NCBI GenBank assembly: GCA_907163375.1
Contig: CAJQUW010016989.1
Span: 1-64,000, forward strand
Direction of reading: 5' to 3'
DNA: 64,000 nt
Source of the DNA: Prostheceraeus crozeri
Lineage: Eukaryota; Platyhelminthes; Polycladida; Euryleptidae
The notes beneath the pieces are model-generated. The model ran no database searches. It saw nothing but the letters and a program-made list of their open reading frames with translations, and was not told the origin of the DNA. The position numbers were made by a program, and so were the translations under genes. This document shows positions 1 through 10,913 of this stretch, in pieces (within the stretch, counting starts at the first letter, position 1; every line of letters starts with the position of its first letter).

Positions 1-90
1 TTACAAGCATTCACAGAGTTTGTTGCTGGTACGTATAAAATTACATAAAACACTTAGCAAGTTGTAGAGGGAAAGCTGATATACACTTAC

Positions 91-237
91 ATCGGCTAGA
101 GTCTCATTGGTAGCAGTTATGAGCTGCTCAATGTCTTTCATTAGATGTTTTGAAATAGGACAGCACATACAGCAAGGCTTTAAATGGAAAGTCTTTAAAA
201 TATTGGCATAGTATGCCTCCCGCAAAAACTGATCACC
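91..237 (-). CDS. Possible further exon of the left-edge gene
   Basis: The reading frame of the exon at 238-696 continues past its TGA without another stop, giving residues such as LREAYYANILKTF and a CCMCC cluster. It then reaches a strong donor-like site, GAT/GTAAGTG, near 90. Either a short intron removes the TGA, or the gene ends at 238 and this is chance, or the copy is decaying. A 44-base intron from the GTAAGC near 262 would not preserve this frame, so the joining is unresolved. Confidence 0.22.
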
Positions 238-899
238 TCAGAATGTCCTTGAGCAGCCACATTGATGCTTACTGATGGCGGTCCACTGAAAAGTCAGTTT
301 GCACTTCTCACCCTTCTCATCATAGTAGCTGCTGGAGGTGATAAATGTCATGGAGACATGTGTTGAGTTTCCGTTGGATACTGCTGCTCCAACGAGAGAG
401 TATTCCGGTACAATCTCCGTTTGAGATAGTGGGCGAAATACTTCGTTGAGCCAGAATCTTGCAACTCGTGTAAGAGCGTTGTTCACGACTCTCATTAGCA
501 TTCTCTGCACCACAACGTCCTCTCCGCAGCGGAAATACTTCACTATTTCCTCCATCAGATCCACCAAATCCGCTTTATAGCCAGTTATATTCACGGCAGA
601 ATAAAATATATTGCCCGTGAAGAGTTGACTTCGGTCAATTATTGAAATGGGGTAACTGTTGGTAGTGAACGACATGCTGATTGACATTGTATTAGCCTCA
701 AATTATGCTTGAAAATAGAACGGTACAATGTCCTCCTTATATAGAAAAGTCACACAAAGACACAATAGTGACCAATCACAGACCTGCATGATGGACTCAT
801 CATGAACGGAATTACAGTGACTGTTGAAGATCATTTCTTCATCGCAAAGGGGACAAGATGAAGTTTCAAAGGGTACATAACATGTAGAACACATAACCG
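238..899 (-). CDS. Two exons of an unidentified gene with a zinc-ribbon-like motif
   Basis: Seen: on the minus strand one exon runs 899 to 784 and a second from 696 to about 238. The first is preceded by TCTCATAG and followed by GTCTGT; the 87-base intron ends in TTTGAG. Both sites are weak, but the exons join in phase, which supports them. The first exon has the pattern C-x2-C-x8-C-P-x-C (CSTC, then CPLC). The second encodes about 150 residues with no repeat or membrane segment, ending at TGA (238-240). Known: a zinc ribbon leading into a beta-rich stretch occurs in RPA1-type OB folds (RPA1, MEIOB, DDIAS). I could not align this protein convincingly to any of them, so function is unassigned. 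The true start is probably further right. An alternative donor, ATCA/GTAAGC near 262, could splice before the TGA. Confidence 0.45.
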
Positions 900-1576
900 C
901 TATGAGAACATGGCAAAAAGAAAGTGATCGTTCCTGTTTAAAACATTTAACGCAGTTCCGTTCACATAATAATTAAATGTCCTCTTGTTCTAATTTCCTT
1001 CTGAAGTCACTTTTATTGGGAATAAACTTTTTATTAAAACACTGTCAGATGTCTCCTTCTTTCCATATCGTTCCAATTTGATCCTCCTAATTTCACTATC
1101 ATCTGCAGTGTAGCATGGAGAAATCCTCTATCCACCTACGATCCAAATTGTGATTCATAGCATGCTCATCTAGATCCATTAGTCGATCAACTAAAATCAC
1201 CAGCGTTGATATTTTCACTGAGATTTGTTACAGTTTCTATGGCTGTTGAACGAATATCCAAGGTCTCTTGCGACAACCCACGACGTTGGGATACTAGTCA
1301 TCATTATGTATGTTATCAAAAACTATCTCATATTTATAGCATTAGTTTGTCCGTCTACGTAAAAGGAAAATCCAATGTGTCATCTTGATTACAATGGTTG
1401 CAATAGTCACAATAGTCGCAATTGAGCAAACCCATTCAAAATCAAACAACGGACGTCTATCGGTACGTACCCAAGTGCATCAGAGCCAAAACCACACAAG
1501 TTCGATCATTAGACGTTCCGAAACACAGTGTACCAAACACATTCACCTATCCAGTAAAACAGATCTCATACAAGTT
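900..1576. other. No gene seen
   Basis: AT-rich sequence upstream of the left-edge gene on the minus strand. It may hold further 5' exons or the promoter, but I see no coding pattern or repeat that I can support. Confidence 0.4.
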
Positions 1577-1757
1577 CCTATTGATAACACTGAATTATAC
1601 ATGTACCTATCCATGTGCCTATCGATAACTAAAGTATACATGTACCTATCCATGTACCTATCCATGTTCCTATTGACAACACTAAACTTTACATGTACCT
1701 ATCCATGTACCTATTGATAACACTAAACTTTACATGTACCTATCCATGTACCTATCC
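1577..1757 (+). repeat. Minisatellite with a unit of about 41 bp
   Basis: Units start at about 1577, 1618, 1669 and 1710 with a CCTATTGATAAC-like segment, followed by ACTAAACTTTACATGTA and CCTATCCATGTA. The 10-bp subunit CCTATCCATG is itself duplicated in the third unit, giving spacings of 41, 51 and 41 bp. Short plus-strand reading frames over it come only from the repeat. Confidence 0.8.
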
Positions 1758-2698
1758 GTGGCAAGTAGGGCACAGTTTTCACTACTGGCGTCGGGGCTCA
1801 AGGACTTTGATTTAGCACTCTACTTCCACTTTGGAAATTGTTGAAGCAAATTTGATTGACTTGAGAAGCACTAGCAAGACTTAGCCGATAACAAAACTTT
1901 TTATTCGCAGAACTTTATGGGACAAACACAGGCATTGATGAAGGCTTTAAGTAGCCAAAATTCGAAGCATTTAGTTTGGCAAAATTTTAAACGATCGTGA
2001 TGTTTTTTATTTTCGATAGTTCTGATTCAAAGATAGCACTTCACTTAGGATTGTGTTCTTTTCGAACGGAGAAGTCACATTTTCAACGAATGAAATGTGT
2101 CTAGGAGTTGGGTACCATAAACAAACCTTCAAATTGTTATCGATAGCAAATTGATGCCTGCTTGGAAGCATGCATGGTATTGTAAGAAATGTTATTCGTT
2201 AATAAAAATGATAAAATGCATGATTTTCTCCGTTGAACTAACACAACTTCGCAGTTAAATTTAAAAACTTGCTTTTACGCAAGATAATTCATGAAACTGC
2301 GAGTACGTGTTCTCGATGTCGGACATCGCTATCAATTCGACATTGAACTGTTCTTTTCATTGTATTCATGAAATAGCAAAAGTGCTAAAGTACAACGCGG
2401 CAAGTATCATGGTAAAGTATTGTCAGAGAATCATGGCGCCTCCTAAGAGGTGTATGTAGTTGTACGCAAGTTATATTGAAATGTCAATAATTTCATAATC
2501 AATCATTCATCGTATTACTTCTCTTAAGATGCTTGATATGTTGCTTTGAATCGAACTTTTTGTGGTATACAAAATAACGCGGTTTCTGCGCCGGAGCGCC
2601 GAAATCGAGAAATTCTGTCATTTGTGCGTGGATTTGTCAATAAACAGGCTTTTTCTATAAAATCTCGAAAAATTGAAGAACGAAAACGTTGATTCATT
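1758..2698. other. No gene seen
   Basis: AT-rich non-coding sequence. No paired terminal repeats or coding frames could be supported. Confidence 0.4.
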
Positions 2699-3464
2699 GC
2701 ACCGTGTATACGCTTCAGAAAAAACGGAAAATTCAGGGAATTTGAAAAATTAATGTGATTAGTAGTGTTAAAATCAATGTCCTAAACTACTAGCAACTAC
2801 TTAACATCAAAGTTTATAGGTGCATGTACTAAGACTATATTTGATGTCATTTTCTTATCAGCATCACAAGTGTAGCAGAATTAGAGGCGCTGAAACCAAA
2901 ACGACAGAAATTGATAAGTGACACAGAGAACATAAATGAACTGAACAAATTAAACCAACTATTTCTAAACTGTCCTAAGTCACCTCTATTCGTTTATGCT
3001 AATTGCTGTTATTTTATTCTTATTGTTATGTATAGTTATTTGTTTTAATCTCTTTTTTTGATTGCTAGTAGATAGAAAACCAAATAGGTTTTTGTTTTTG
3101 CTTTTTACGAATGAAGATTTGATGTGTTTGATCTTGAACCATAGCTTTATCAGTGCCGACATAGTTTGTTGCTCCTTCCAACCGTTAACTTTCTCTTTCA
3201 AATGTTTAACTAATGATTTGATAGAGATGAGGAAATATGATGATCATGATATGGCGTACTTGGTTTAATTTAAAACTATCAAAAGCAGCTATCTTCATTC
3301 AGTTATCAGACAATAAATTATGCAGTTAATGGATGAACTACAATTGATATCAACTGATGTTATCGTTTTTTGGGTACTATATCACTATTTCGATCAAATT
3401 CAGTTTATAAAAATGTTCAGGGAAAATTCAGGGAATTTTTTTTCAAAAAGCGTATACACCCTGT
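2699..3464. mobile_element. Non-autonomous hAT-like element or element ends
   Basis: The left end reads CACCGTGTATACGCTT and the right end, reverse-complemented, reads CAGGGTGTATACGCTT, a 16-bp inverted repeat with two mismatches. GAAAATTCAGGGAATTT occurs near both ends in the same orientation, not inverted. No clean 8-bp target duplication is visible. These may be ends of two different copies; the coding remnant just to the right suggests a larger decayed element. Confidence 0.4.
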
Positions 3465-4172
3465 ATTGTCAACCAATGCTGGTCGCTTCTTTTGATAAAT
3501 TGCTTGCTAATGAAGAGATGAAATTCAGAGTCCAGCGCATAATTTCACTTCTGAATCAACTTGATCATGGCTTACATGCATTTTCTGGATTTTGCTCAGA
3601 AACCTCAGAGGGAATTTGAATTGTCATCTCAATCAGCCAATTCACAAGCTATGCAGCTTAATGCTGAGTTGTTGACATGCATGAGATTCTTCTATAAAAA
3701 TCCGGAAATTTGTGATGGATTATATTGGATCTCGAGATTCGTCCAAAAATGTCAAAGGGGTCTATTGCTTACGTGATCATGTCCAACATCAATTATGATT
3801 CATGAGCTGCCTCTACAGAATCCTAACAAAAGATCGAAGCCGATTAGAAGACTCGACAGTGAATGGGCTTTTGACGATCAAGCCTTCATGTCGTCCAGGA
3901 GTTTAACCATCTCAACGATTTCTATTGACCGCTTCCGTGACACTCGAGCTAATTATCAGGCTCGTCTGACGAAGGATAAAGAATTGAAGAAAAGTAGAGT
4001 GGCTGCTGAAGCAGATCAGGAAGTGGAAGAGAAGTCTCGTCAAGAGGAAGATCTTTGCAAGCGGGAAGAAGAAGGGGCTGCGGAAGAGACGCTTGGTCCA
4101 ACCCTATCTGGCTTAGGCACAGTTCTTAACGGAGGAGGCAGTAAAGATTACCCAAGGATGATATCCTTCTGA
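3320..4172 (+). pseudogene. hAT-type transposase 3' remnant with coiled-coil tail
   Basis: Seen: broken plus-strand frames. The last, 3795-4172, has a short helical motif (DRFRDTRANYQARL) followed by a strongly charged Glu/Lys/Arg stretch typical of a coiled coil, then a Gly-rich end. The order resembles the C-terminal region of the hAT-like proteins at 5228-5897 and 18214-19207, where a dimerisation region is followed by a long coiled coil. Here the dimerisation motif is not recognisable, so membership is inferred from the motif-plus-coil arrangement. At least one frame change lies upstream of 3795. It does not look functional. Confidence 0.4.
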
Positions 4173-4652
4173 TTTGTTCTTATTTGTTGGCTTGAACGTT
4201 TCATTATATTCTGCTGAATATGGATCAGAGCTAATAATTCGACCATTCGTATCACAATTTTTACGATTTTTGTATTTGTACCTCCTGCTGGCGGTATTGC
4301 TATATAAGAACCTAGTTAACCAGAGTATTTTGATTAACCAATTTTCGTTTATTAGTTCTCACATGATTATCTCCGTCTTCATAAAGTAATAACCATGTCA
4401 ACGCTCTAACTCTCATCGGTATATCTGTTACATTTTGGATTTTTGACCGATAATGGATGATTCTCGTTCTACGTAGCGAAGATGCCTCATCGGTATACGT
4501 GCTATTTGCAACATGCAAGTTTAGCATTGCATCGCTGATGATGCCTACTATTTAGCTCAAATGTATTAACTTCACATGGAAGGCTCTTGTGTCTCAAAAT
4601 TCTTAGACAACATTGTGTACATGTGCAAGCACAGAGGCTCACCGCTACACAC
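4173..4652. other. No gene seen
   Basis: Non-coding sequence between the hAT-like remnant and the next hAT. Nothing further could be supported. Confidence 0.4.
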
Positions 4653-6227
4653 CAGGGTGACCACTTGGTCCATATTTATGGACCGGTCCATATTGGTCCA
4701 TATTATTTGCGAAGTCCATAAAAGTCCATATTTCAAAAGAAGTTAATTTTAAATTAATTTTAATCATTCTATTGAAATTAATACTAATTCTGTTCCCAAA
4801 ACGAAATAATCAAGGTTGCTACTTGATCGTATTTACTAACTGCATGTAGTATACAAAGTTTGTATTTGGTATATATCTCTTCATTGAAGTCCATGCATCT
4901 GAATTTAATTCAAAAGGTAACAATAACAAATCTGATAATTTATTTGTCCTATGGTGTTTGACGTGGTTATGAAATGATTATCTAATTATTTGAGATCTCG
5001 TGATTTCAGCTCATTGTTATTGCCAAATTCGGTCAGTATCATATCGTTCGTTGTTTTGCTTCTTGATAATTTTCAATTGAAGGATTTCAATCTTCAACTG
5101 GTACATCTCAATTGGATGCGAAAAATATGAACATAGTATACCTATTTGGACAAAGGACTACGTGAACAGACAAAAGTGATCGAAATATTGAGGAAAATAG
5201 GACTGATTTGATGAACTGTTTATTGAGTTGAGCTGTGAATTCACTGACGCAACTTTGAGTAGGTTCAAACGATTGGTAGCATTTATTTCGTGTAATAATT
5301 TGAAAGCAGTGGACGAACTTTCCACCTTACGATGTAAGACTGAGTTCGCATTCCGTCTTGCTGAGGTCTACACTTCCAATGGGCTAGCTGAGTTTGAATG
5401 CTTGACGCAAAATAGTTGAATCAGTTCTGCTTGTTTTGCCGCACAATATGGTCGTAGAGGCGGGATTTTCACGAATGAAATTTACTGAGTCCCAATATCG
5501 GACGAATTTGGAATGCAGAACTTACGACTGCCTTCGTCTGATCTCCGATTATTTTGACCGTGAAACATTTGAGAAATATGAACCACCGGAAGAACTGTTG
5601 TGCCTTATGAAAACGGCGTGTGCCACCTATAAAGCTGAGGGAGAGGATCGAAAGAAAGAAACGAAGCATGCAGAAGAAGAAAGGGAACGCCTCCAAATAG
5701 CCGTGGGTGTTTATAGAAGGCGAAAAAGTTCGGTAGTTAATACAGAATTACAATCGCTGGAAAGGCAAGTATCTGAGGTTCAGAAAGCCGTCGAGGAAAT
5801 TCAGGCAAAGAAAGTCAAATTGGAGACTGAAAAACAATTTGCTCAGGAAAGAGAGGACAATTTGTCGCTTAAAATCGTTGACTCGATGTTTAAATGAAAT
5901 CAGTTAGAGTGTTCTCTTTCTAAGCATTTATTTCGATTGATAGTAACTACATTTAGGGACAAAGGTAGCAGATACTATAAATTTACGTATCCATTGAGTT
6001 TGATTACATTTCATTATTGTACACTACTATGTGATGCTAGATTTGGAGATATTGGTTGAAACAAGATTGTTATGACATATTGATTGACATTGTTGACCAC
6101 TTATTGACCCGGTAAAGGAATTTCGAAGTTTCTCGGGTACCAAAAAGGCAATTGCGTTCAAGATGTTGCTTGCATTATTATATATAAATTTGGTCCATAT
6201 TTTACTCTTAACGAAGTGGTCACCCTG
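4653..6227 (+). mobile_element. hAT element, internally deleted
   Basis: Both termini read CAGGGTGACCACTT inward (14-bp perfect inverted repeat). The flanking 8-mers are ctacacac (4645-4652) and ctatacac (6228-6235), 7 of 8 matching, the target-duplication length of hAT. The left subterminal region (4667-4732) carries several copies of GTCCATA in both orientations, and one more copy lies near the right end. It holds only the 3' part of a transposase gene. Confidence 0.8.
5228..5897 (+). pseudogene. hAT transposase C-terminal part with coiled-coil tail
   Basis: Seen: 5228-5419 gives one frame and 5412-5897 the next, so there is a frameshift near 5405. The second frame contains LVLPHNMVVEAGFSRMKF, matching the hAT dimerisation motif (Leu-Pro-His-x-x-x-x-Glu-x-Gly-Phe-Ser). 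It is followed by about 20 residues ending DCLRLIS and then roughly 90 residues of heptad-like Glu/Lys/Leu sequence to the stop. The N-terminal BED finger and the DDE core are absent from the element. Known: hAT dimerisation domains normally end close to the C-terminus, so the coiled-coil extension marks a distinct clade. It is a decayed remnant. Confidence 0.7.
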
Positions 6228-6235
6228 CTATACAC

Positions 6236-8105
6236 ACATGAACATCCTATTTTTTCTTTCGTGATAAAATATGGTCTACTGCTATGGAATAGCTGCATAA
6301 AGCATCATTTGTCGATGCAGTATCTCATTTAAGATCGCTGTTATAAGCTATATGTAGGGTAGGAAATTCATTTTGAGCGAAATCTTGGTCAGGAAAGTGA
6401 CACAAGCCAGTCCACCAAAAACAGTTGCACATGTAAAGGGCTATACAATTTTTGTCATCAGATTATCGCGACAACTCATCACGTCACACTATCTTGCAAT
6501 GTTCTCGTAAAACATATGGCCGTTCATGGAACAATTCGCACTAATCGAATGAAAGTAGCGGAAATATGCGACCATTTGCTTCTTATTACAAAGTTCACAC
6601 ACCACCTTATTTTCATTTAAATTTATGTTTTATTGAATGAGAAATAAATTCCGCCAAGGAAGACAAGTTTTCTTTCCCACAACTATTATCGTTATGCATC
6701 AATGTTTTAATGAAATGTGCTTTTTAAAGAGAAATTCGGAATTATCGAAATTCCAATAGACCTATTTTTCCTATAACTGCGTATTTTGTCTCACTCTGCA
6801 CAATGTGAAATAAAGGCCTGTCGACAGTGTAAAGTGACTTATGTAGAATTTACACGGTGCACAGCATGTTTGGTAAGCTGAGATAACAAATTCAATTTTC
6901 GCTTTTCCAGAACATGAGCTCACTTGTCACAGACTATTGATCTTCAAATGTAATGCTTTGTTTGTGGATGCAATAGTATTACAGGGAAAGAAATTAGATC
7001 AATAGATAAATTGGATTTCATACTCAATCCTGAAGTTGGTAGATTTGAAGAAAATTACGCTCCACCCGATTATGATAGGAATACACTAAATTAAATATAA
7101 AAACAATTATAATTTGATTTGTACTCATTCTGCACATATGGTATTGTTAATATTAGAGTTGAGCCATCGCAGCCAGACGTGGGGTGGAAATAGATTGGTC
7201 AACTATCAAACTTGAAGTTTCTAACATTCAGTGTATGTATTTGTATCGGTCAAAGCGAAAGAGCGGATCGTGACAATTCTACTTCATGTCTATTCATTTG
7301 TCATACAGTCGCTTGAAGATTGCTACTAAAATTTACTTCCTAATGAATCGATAATGTCTTCAAACAATTCACTCATTTTCTTGCATCGTATTAGTTTGCA
7401 TTCTGTTCCTCAAGTTATTCATGAGAAATGTAAACTTTCTTGGTGTTAAAAGGCAATGTTAATCCTAATGATCTGTACTAGATGCTTTTCATTTTGAAAG
7501 ATGCGTGGTGACTGGTGACACATATTGTGTTTTCACTTTTCTATTGATGCAAATATATGTTTTGTGATCAACATGAATTGACCAAGATGACTTGTGTATT
7601 TGTCAATGATGCAATTTCGCGTCAGACCAAGATGGGCACTTGAATTGTTCAAAGAAAGATATCTTCAACCTTCATATTTTTGCAAATGACTATCATCTTA
7701 TTAAAGTTAGACTCAACCTCAGTATTGAATTATTCAATTCAATTAATTAAATTCAATTACTCAACTTGTCTAGTTTTCTAAGAAGACATGCAGTAGATTT
7801 ACTATTGCGATCACAGACGGCAACATTGTCAAGTGAATGTATCTCACAAATTCTGATTAAGCGGACTGAAACGGTGATTTCGTGATCTTGATCAGTGTAG
7901 GTGCTTGAAAAGCTCTAGTATTGACGGCTTTGAATGTAACTCGTGCAGAGTAGGTGTTGCTTTGGAGATGGGTCACCAGTTACAATTCTGAGAATATGCC
8001 TTGACCTATATTTTGACTTAGATTAGAAAATTGTGATAGACAACAATTGGAATAAACGAATTATGTTGAAAAACGAAAGTCAGTGATAAAAGCCCGCTTG
8101 CTGAA
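6236..8105. other. No gene seen
   Basis: AT-rich non-coding sequence with a short AATT-rich low-complexity patch near 7725-7765. No coding frame or paired ends could be supported. Confidence 0.4.
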
Positions 8106-9695
8106 AGTCTCCCTTCACTTTACCTTTATTTTCACTTTGTCTTCACTTCGGAAAGTATCACTTTTGCCTCACTTTCGTTAAGTGCAGATTTCTTAACCAC
8201 AACCTTTACTTTCCCTGCACTTTGCGAAGTGCAGACAACAAAGGAATTCCAATGACTAAACCTGGCCACACCTTGCGTCAGTCAATTGCAGTGCCCGCAC
8301 GTGATGTATTAATCGACTTACCCGTCATTATAATAATCGGTGTAAATATCAAACTACTAAGTTTCTACGCAACAGTACGGCCTACATAATGTATGTACGA
8401 ATAATATAACTATTGAAAGCTTTCTACAATTGATTTTCTCAAAGCAAATCCGTGCATAGTACCAGATTCGGTTTGCAAGTTTTCTTCACCATTTGATGTA
8501 TAAGTTTCGACGGTATTAACTTCAGCTTCAACTTCATGAATATTACGAAGCCTAGCATTGTTGTTTAGAACAGCAGTTGCGTTGATGACAGTCAGACCTG
8601 TTTCCAGTTTTATGAAGGGAAGCGACGCTTCCAAACTCCGAAAAGTCTTTCAATTGACGTGCGTGTTTTGGAATGAGCAAAGTTAAGACGTCTTTCGATA
8701 GAGTTTTGAGGATTTGTGAATGGTGTAAGCAAGTAAGATCGGCAAGGATAGCCGCTATCTCCAAGCAAATATCCGTTGGTGCAGTCGCTCAGCTGGGTAC
8801 AAATATGGCTATTGTCAAATATATAGAGTATCGTGAGTTGATCCTGGACATCTCGCGGTGATACTGCTAATCATCAGATCAGCATCTCCGATACCCTGCA
8901 CATCTATGAAATCAAGACCCTTCTGATTTCTAAAACGTTCTGCTGGTCTAATCGGAGGACATTGTATTAGAATGTGTGTGCAGTCGATGGCTCCTATAGC
9001 ACAAGGAAGGGCAGCAATATCGTAGAATTTCTGTAGCTGTTGGGAAGGAAATAAATTTTGATCGTAGAACTGCTACAGTCGGAGAAACTCGTTTCACAAT
9101 CCGAGAAATCGTAGTTTTATGCAAGACACTAAAGTCACCTAAAAGTATTTGATGAGCTCCGGTAGCATAGAAGCGCACAGTCACGAGAACTTGCATCCAA
9201 ATTTAGATATAGCCTTCTCGAAAGTGCCTCGATGTCATTTTTTCTTCAATAAGTTAGATTAGATCAATAATATCTGCCTTTGGTATGCGGTAGCGCATCA
9301 TGAATTGAGCATCGTCGAATTTTTCAAATGGATTACTCTGATCTCTTAGATGACGTTTTCGTAGATTAGTTGCTCTCTCCAAATTTTTCATAGTTTGAAG
9401 TCGTTCTAGTGAGATGATGTTATCCATCAGAGGACGCGAGGATACTGTGAGAACATTGTTTGATATGGAAATCACAACATTACAATGAGATAAATTCTAT
9501 TGGTTCCGATACAAGTCACTGTCAGAAAATCACGCAAATGTGAAGCTTTAGGGAGGTCACACCCTCACTTCGTCTTCACTTTCATTCAGAGCCTCGAAAG
9601 TATGGCTTAAGGGTCGGTTAGGTGAAAGTGAAGGTTGTACATAACAAAATTGGCGCAAAATATGAGTGAAAATGGAGGGAAAGTGTGGCTCCAGC
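8106..9695 (-). mobile_element. Decayed PIF/Harbinger element (approximate ends)
   Basis: A Harbinger nuclease remnant (8410-9475) is flanked by regions rich in CTTCACTTT-type words. These run one way at 8109-8230 and as the complement (GAAAGTGAAG, GGGAAAGTGTGG) at 9560-9690, as expected of degenerate terminal and subterminal inverted repeats. Exact termini and the 3-bp target duplication could not be fixed. Confidence 0.55.
8410..9475 (-). pseudogene. HARBI1-type Harbinger nuclease remnant
   Basis: Seen, reading the minus strand: NPFEKFDDAQFMMRYRIP near 9310, then LVTVRFYATGAHQILLGD and a helix-turn-helix-like TISRIVKRVS near 9100. Next come GAIDCTHTHI-like residues near 8980 (first catalytic Asp), [14 protein letters not shown] near 8740 (second Asp) and [18 protein letters not shown] near 8620 (catalytic Glu). 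This is the domain order of HARBI1-type DDE nucleases. The pieces lie in several frames with at least three frame changes and some stops, so the gene is dead. It is more decayed and of a different subfamily than the Harbinger at 33.5-40.6 kb. Confidence 0.8.
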
Positions 9696-10162
9696 GTTCG
9701 GCCCACATCCGCTATAAAGAAAGCAGCCATTATTTTATGATTATTTGAAAGTCATGCACCAGTAATTATTATACTGATGGATACATTCTGTTCTCATCAG
9801 GTCTATTCATCACTAATCACTAATTTATCACAAAGCTGCAGCTATGCTTACCTCCTTAAGTTTGTAGCTCTGTGGACGCAAGAGTCAAAAGGTCCTTCGG
9901 TTGACACGAAGAGGAATTTGATATTAATTTTGATAGAATGGTGAAATTTTTCGCTGAATACCAGGCTTCGATGTGACAATGACGAACAGTTTTGTACTGT
10001 GACTTTTTTCTTTATAAAATTGGACGTGCACGCATGCAAACAAGCAGGGATTCCGTGAATTCTGACTTTCAAAGTGTTATTTGAATACAATTTATGATAT
10101 TCAAATGTGACTTTCTCCCTTAATTGCTTGCATAGAAAGATGAATTACATGAAGATTCATGC
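9696..10162. other. No gene seen
   Basis: AT-rich non-coding sequence with no supported feature. Confidence 0.4.
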
Positions 10163-10913
10163 TTGCAATTGAGATATGAGATGCATACCCTTACTAGTTT
10201 TGCTTATTTACATGTACTTATTTATGGATGTTTAATAGATGCAATAAACGCTGAAGCCACAATTTTCTCTTATCCAGAACGCAGCAAATTTCCTGAACCG
10301 CAACTCGCCATCAAATTCGGAAAGGTTGAATCCCTGCTAGGATATTGTCCGTGGCAAGCGCGAACGACTGAGATAATGTAAGTACTGATTATCAGATTAA
10401 ATCACCTGAATTCTTGCGGCTGCAGGTAGTACGGGTTATCGCGTGCAATTTTTGTGAACATTCGATAACTGAAAAAGATTCTGAGGGTTTTGTTATATTT
10501 TCTGTCCTATGCCTCATAACATGTCGATCATACTTCTTCTATAAGTTCTTCTATAACATACAGAAAATGAATTTTGATCTCCTACAATTTTATTCGAATT
10601 AATTACAGATGTATTAAGAATACTTTTTGATGTTCTTTGTTTACTAATTTAATTTCAGGTTTTCATGGTAGTCTTTGTGAGGGCATCAGACGTTGCAGAT
10701 ATTCATAACACACTAGGTTATGCAAATGCCTGTATTCGACCATTGTTTATTAAGAAGGTTAAACGGTTCACAATATACACCGAATCATTTCAGGCATGTG
10801 CCGTCGAATTTGGAGTTCTGCTAAATTTTATTTATTCAAGATTTGATATCTCATTGTCATTTTTATGGTCTCATCTGCACAACAGGTGTCTCTTTAAACG
10901 CATCCGATTGTAA
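10163..10913 (+). CDS. Possible exons of an unidentified gene
   Basis: Seen: a frame ending near 10378 with a good donor (ATAAT/GTAAGTAC) and a possible acceptor just before 10240 (TTTAATAG). The residues between (SYPERSKFPEPQLAIKFGKV) look protein-like rather than random. About 270 bases on, TTTAATTTCAG at about 10650-10660 is a good acceptor ahead of a second open stretch containing VRASDVADIHNTLGY. I recognise no family. Exon phases cannot be confirmed, so this may equally be chance frames near splice-like words. Confidence 0.22.

Noticed and set aside
2699-4172. Treating the GTATACGC ends and the coiled-coil remnant as one complete hAT
   Set aside because: The remnant lies outside the inverted repeat pair and no matching right-hand terminus or target duplication was found beyond it.
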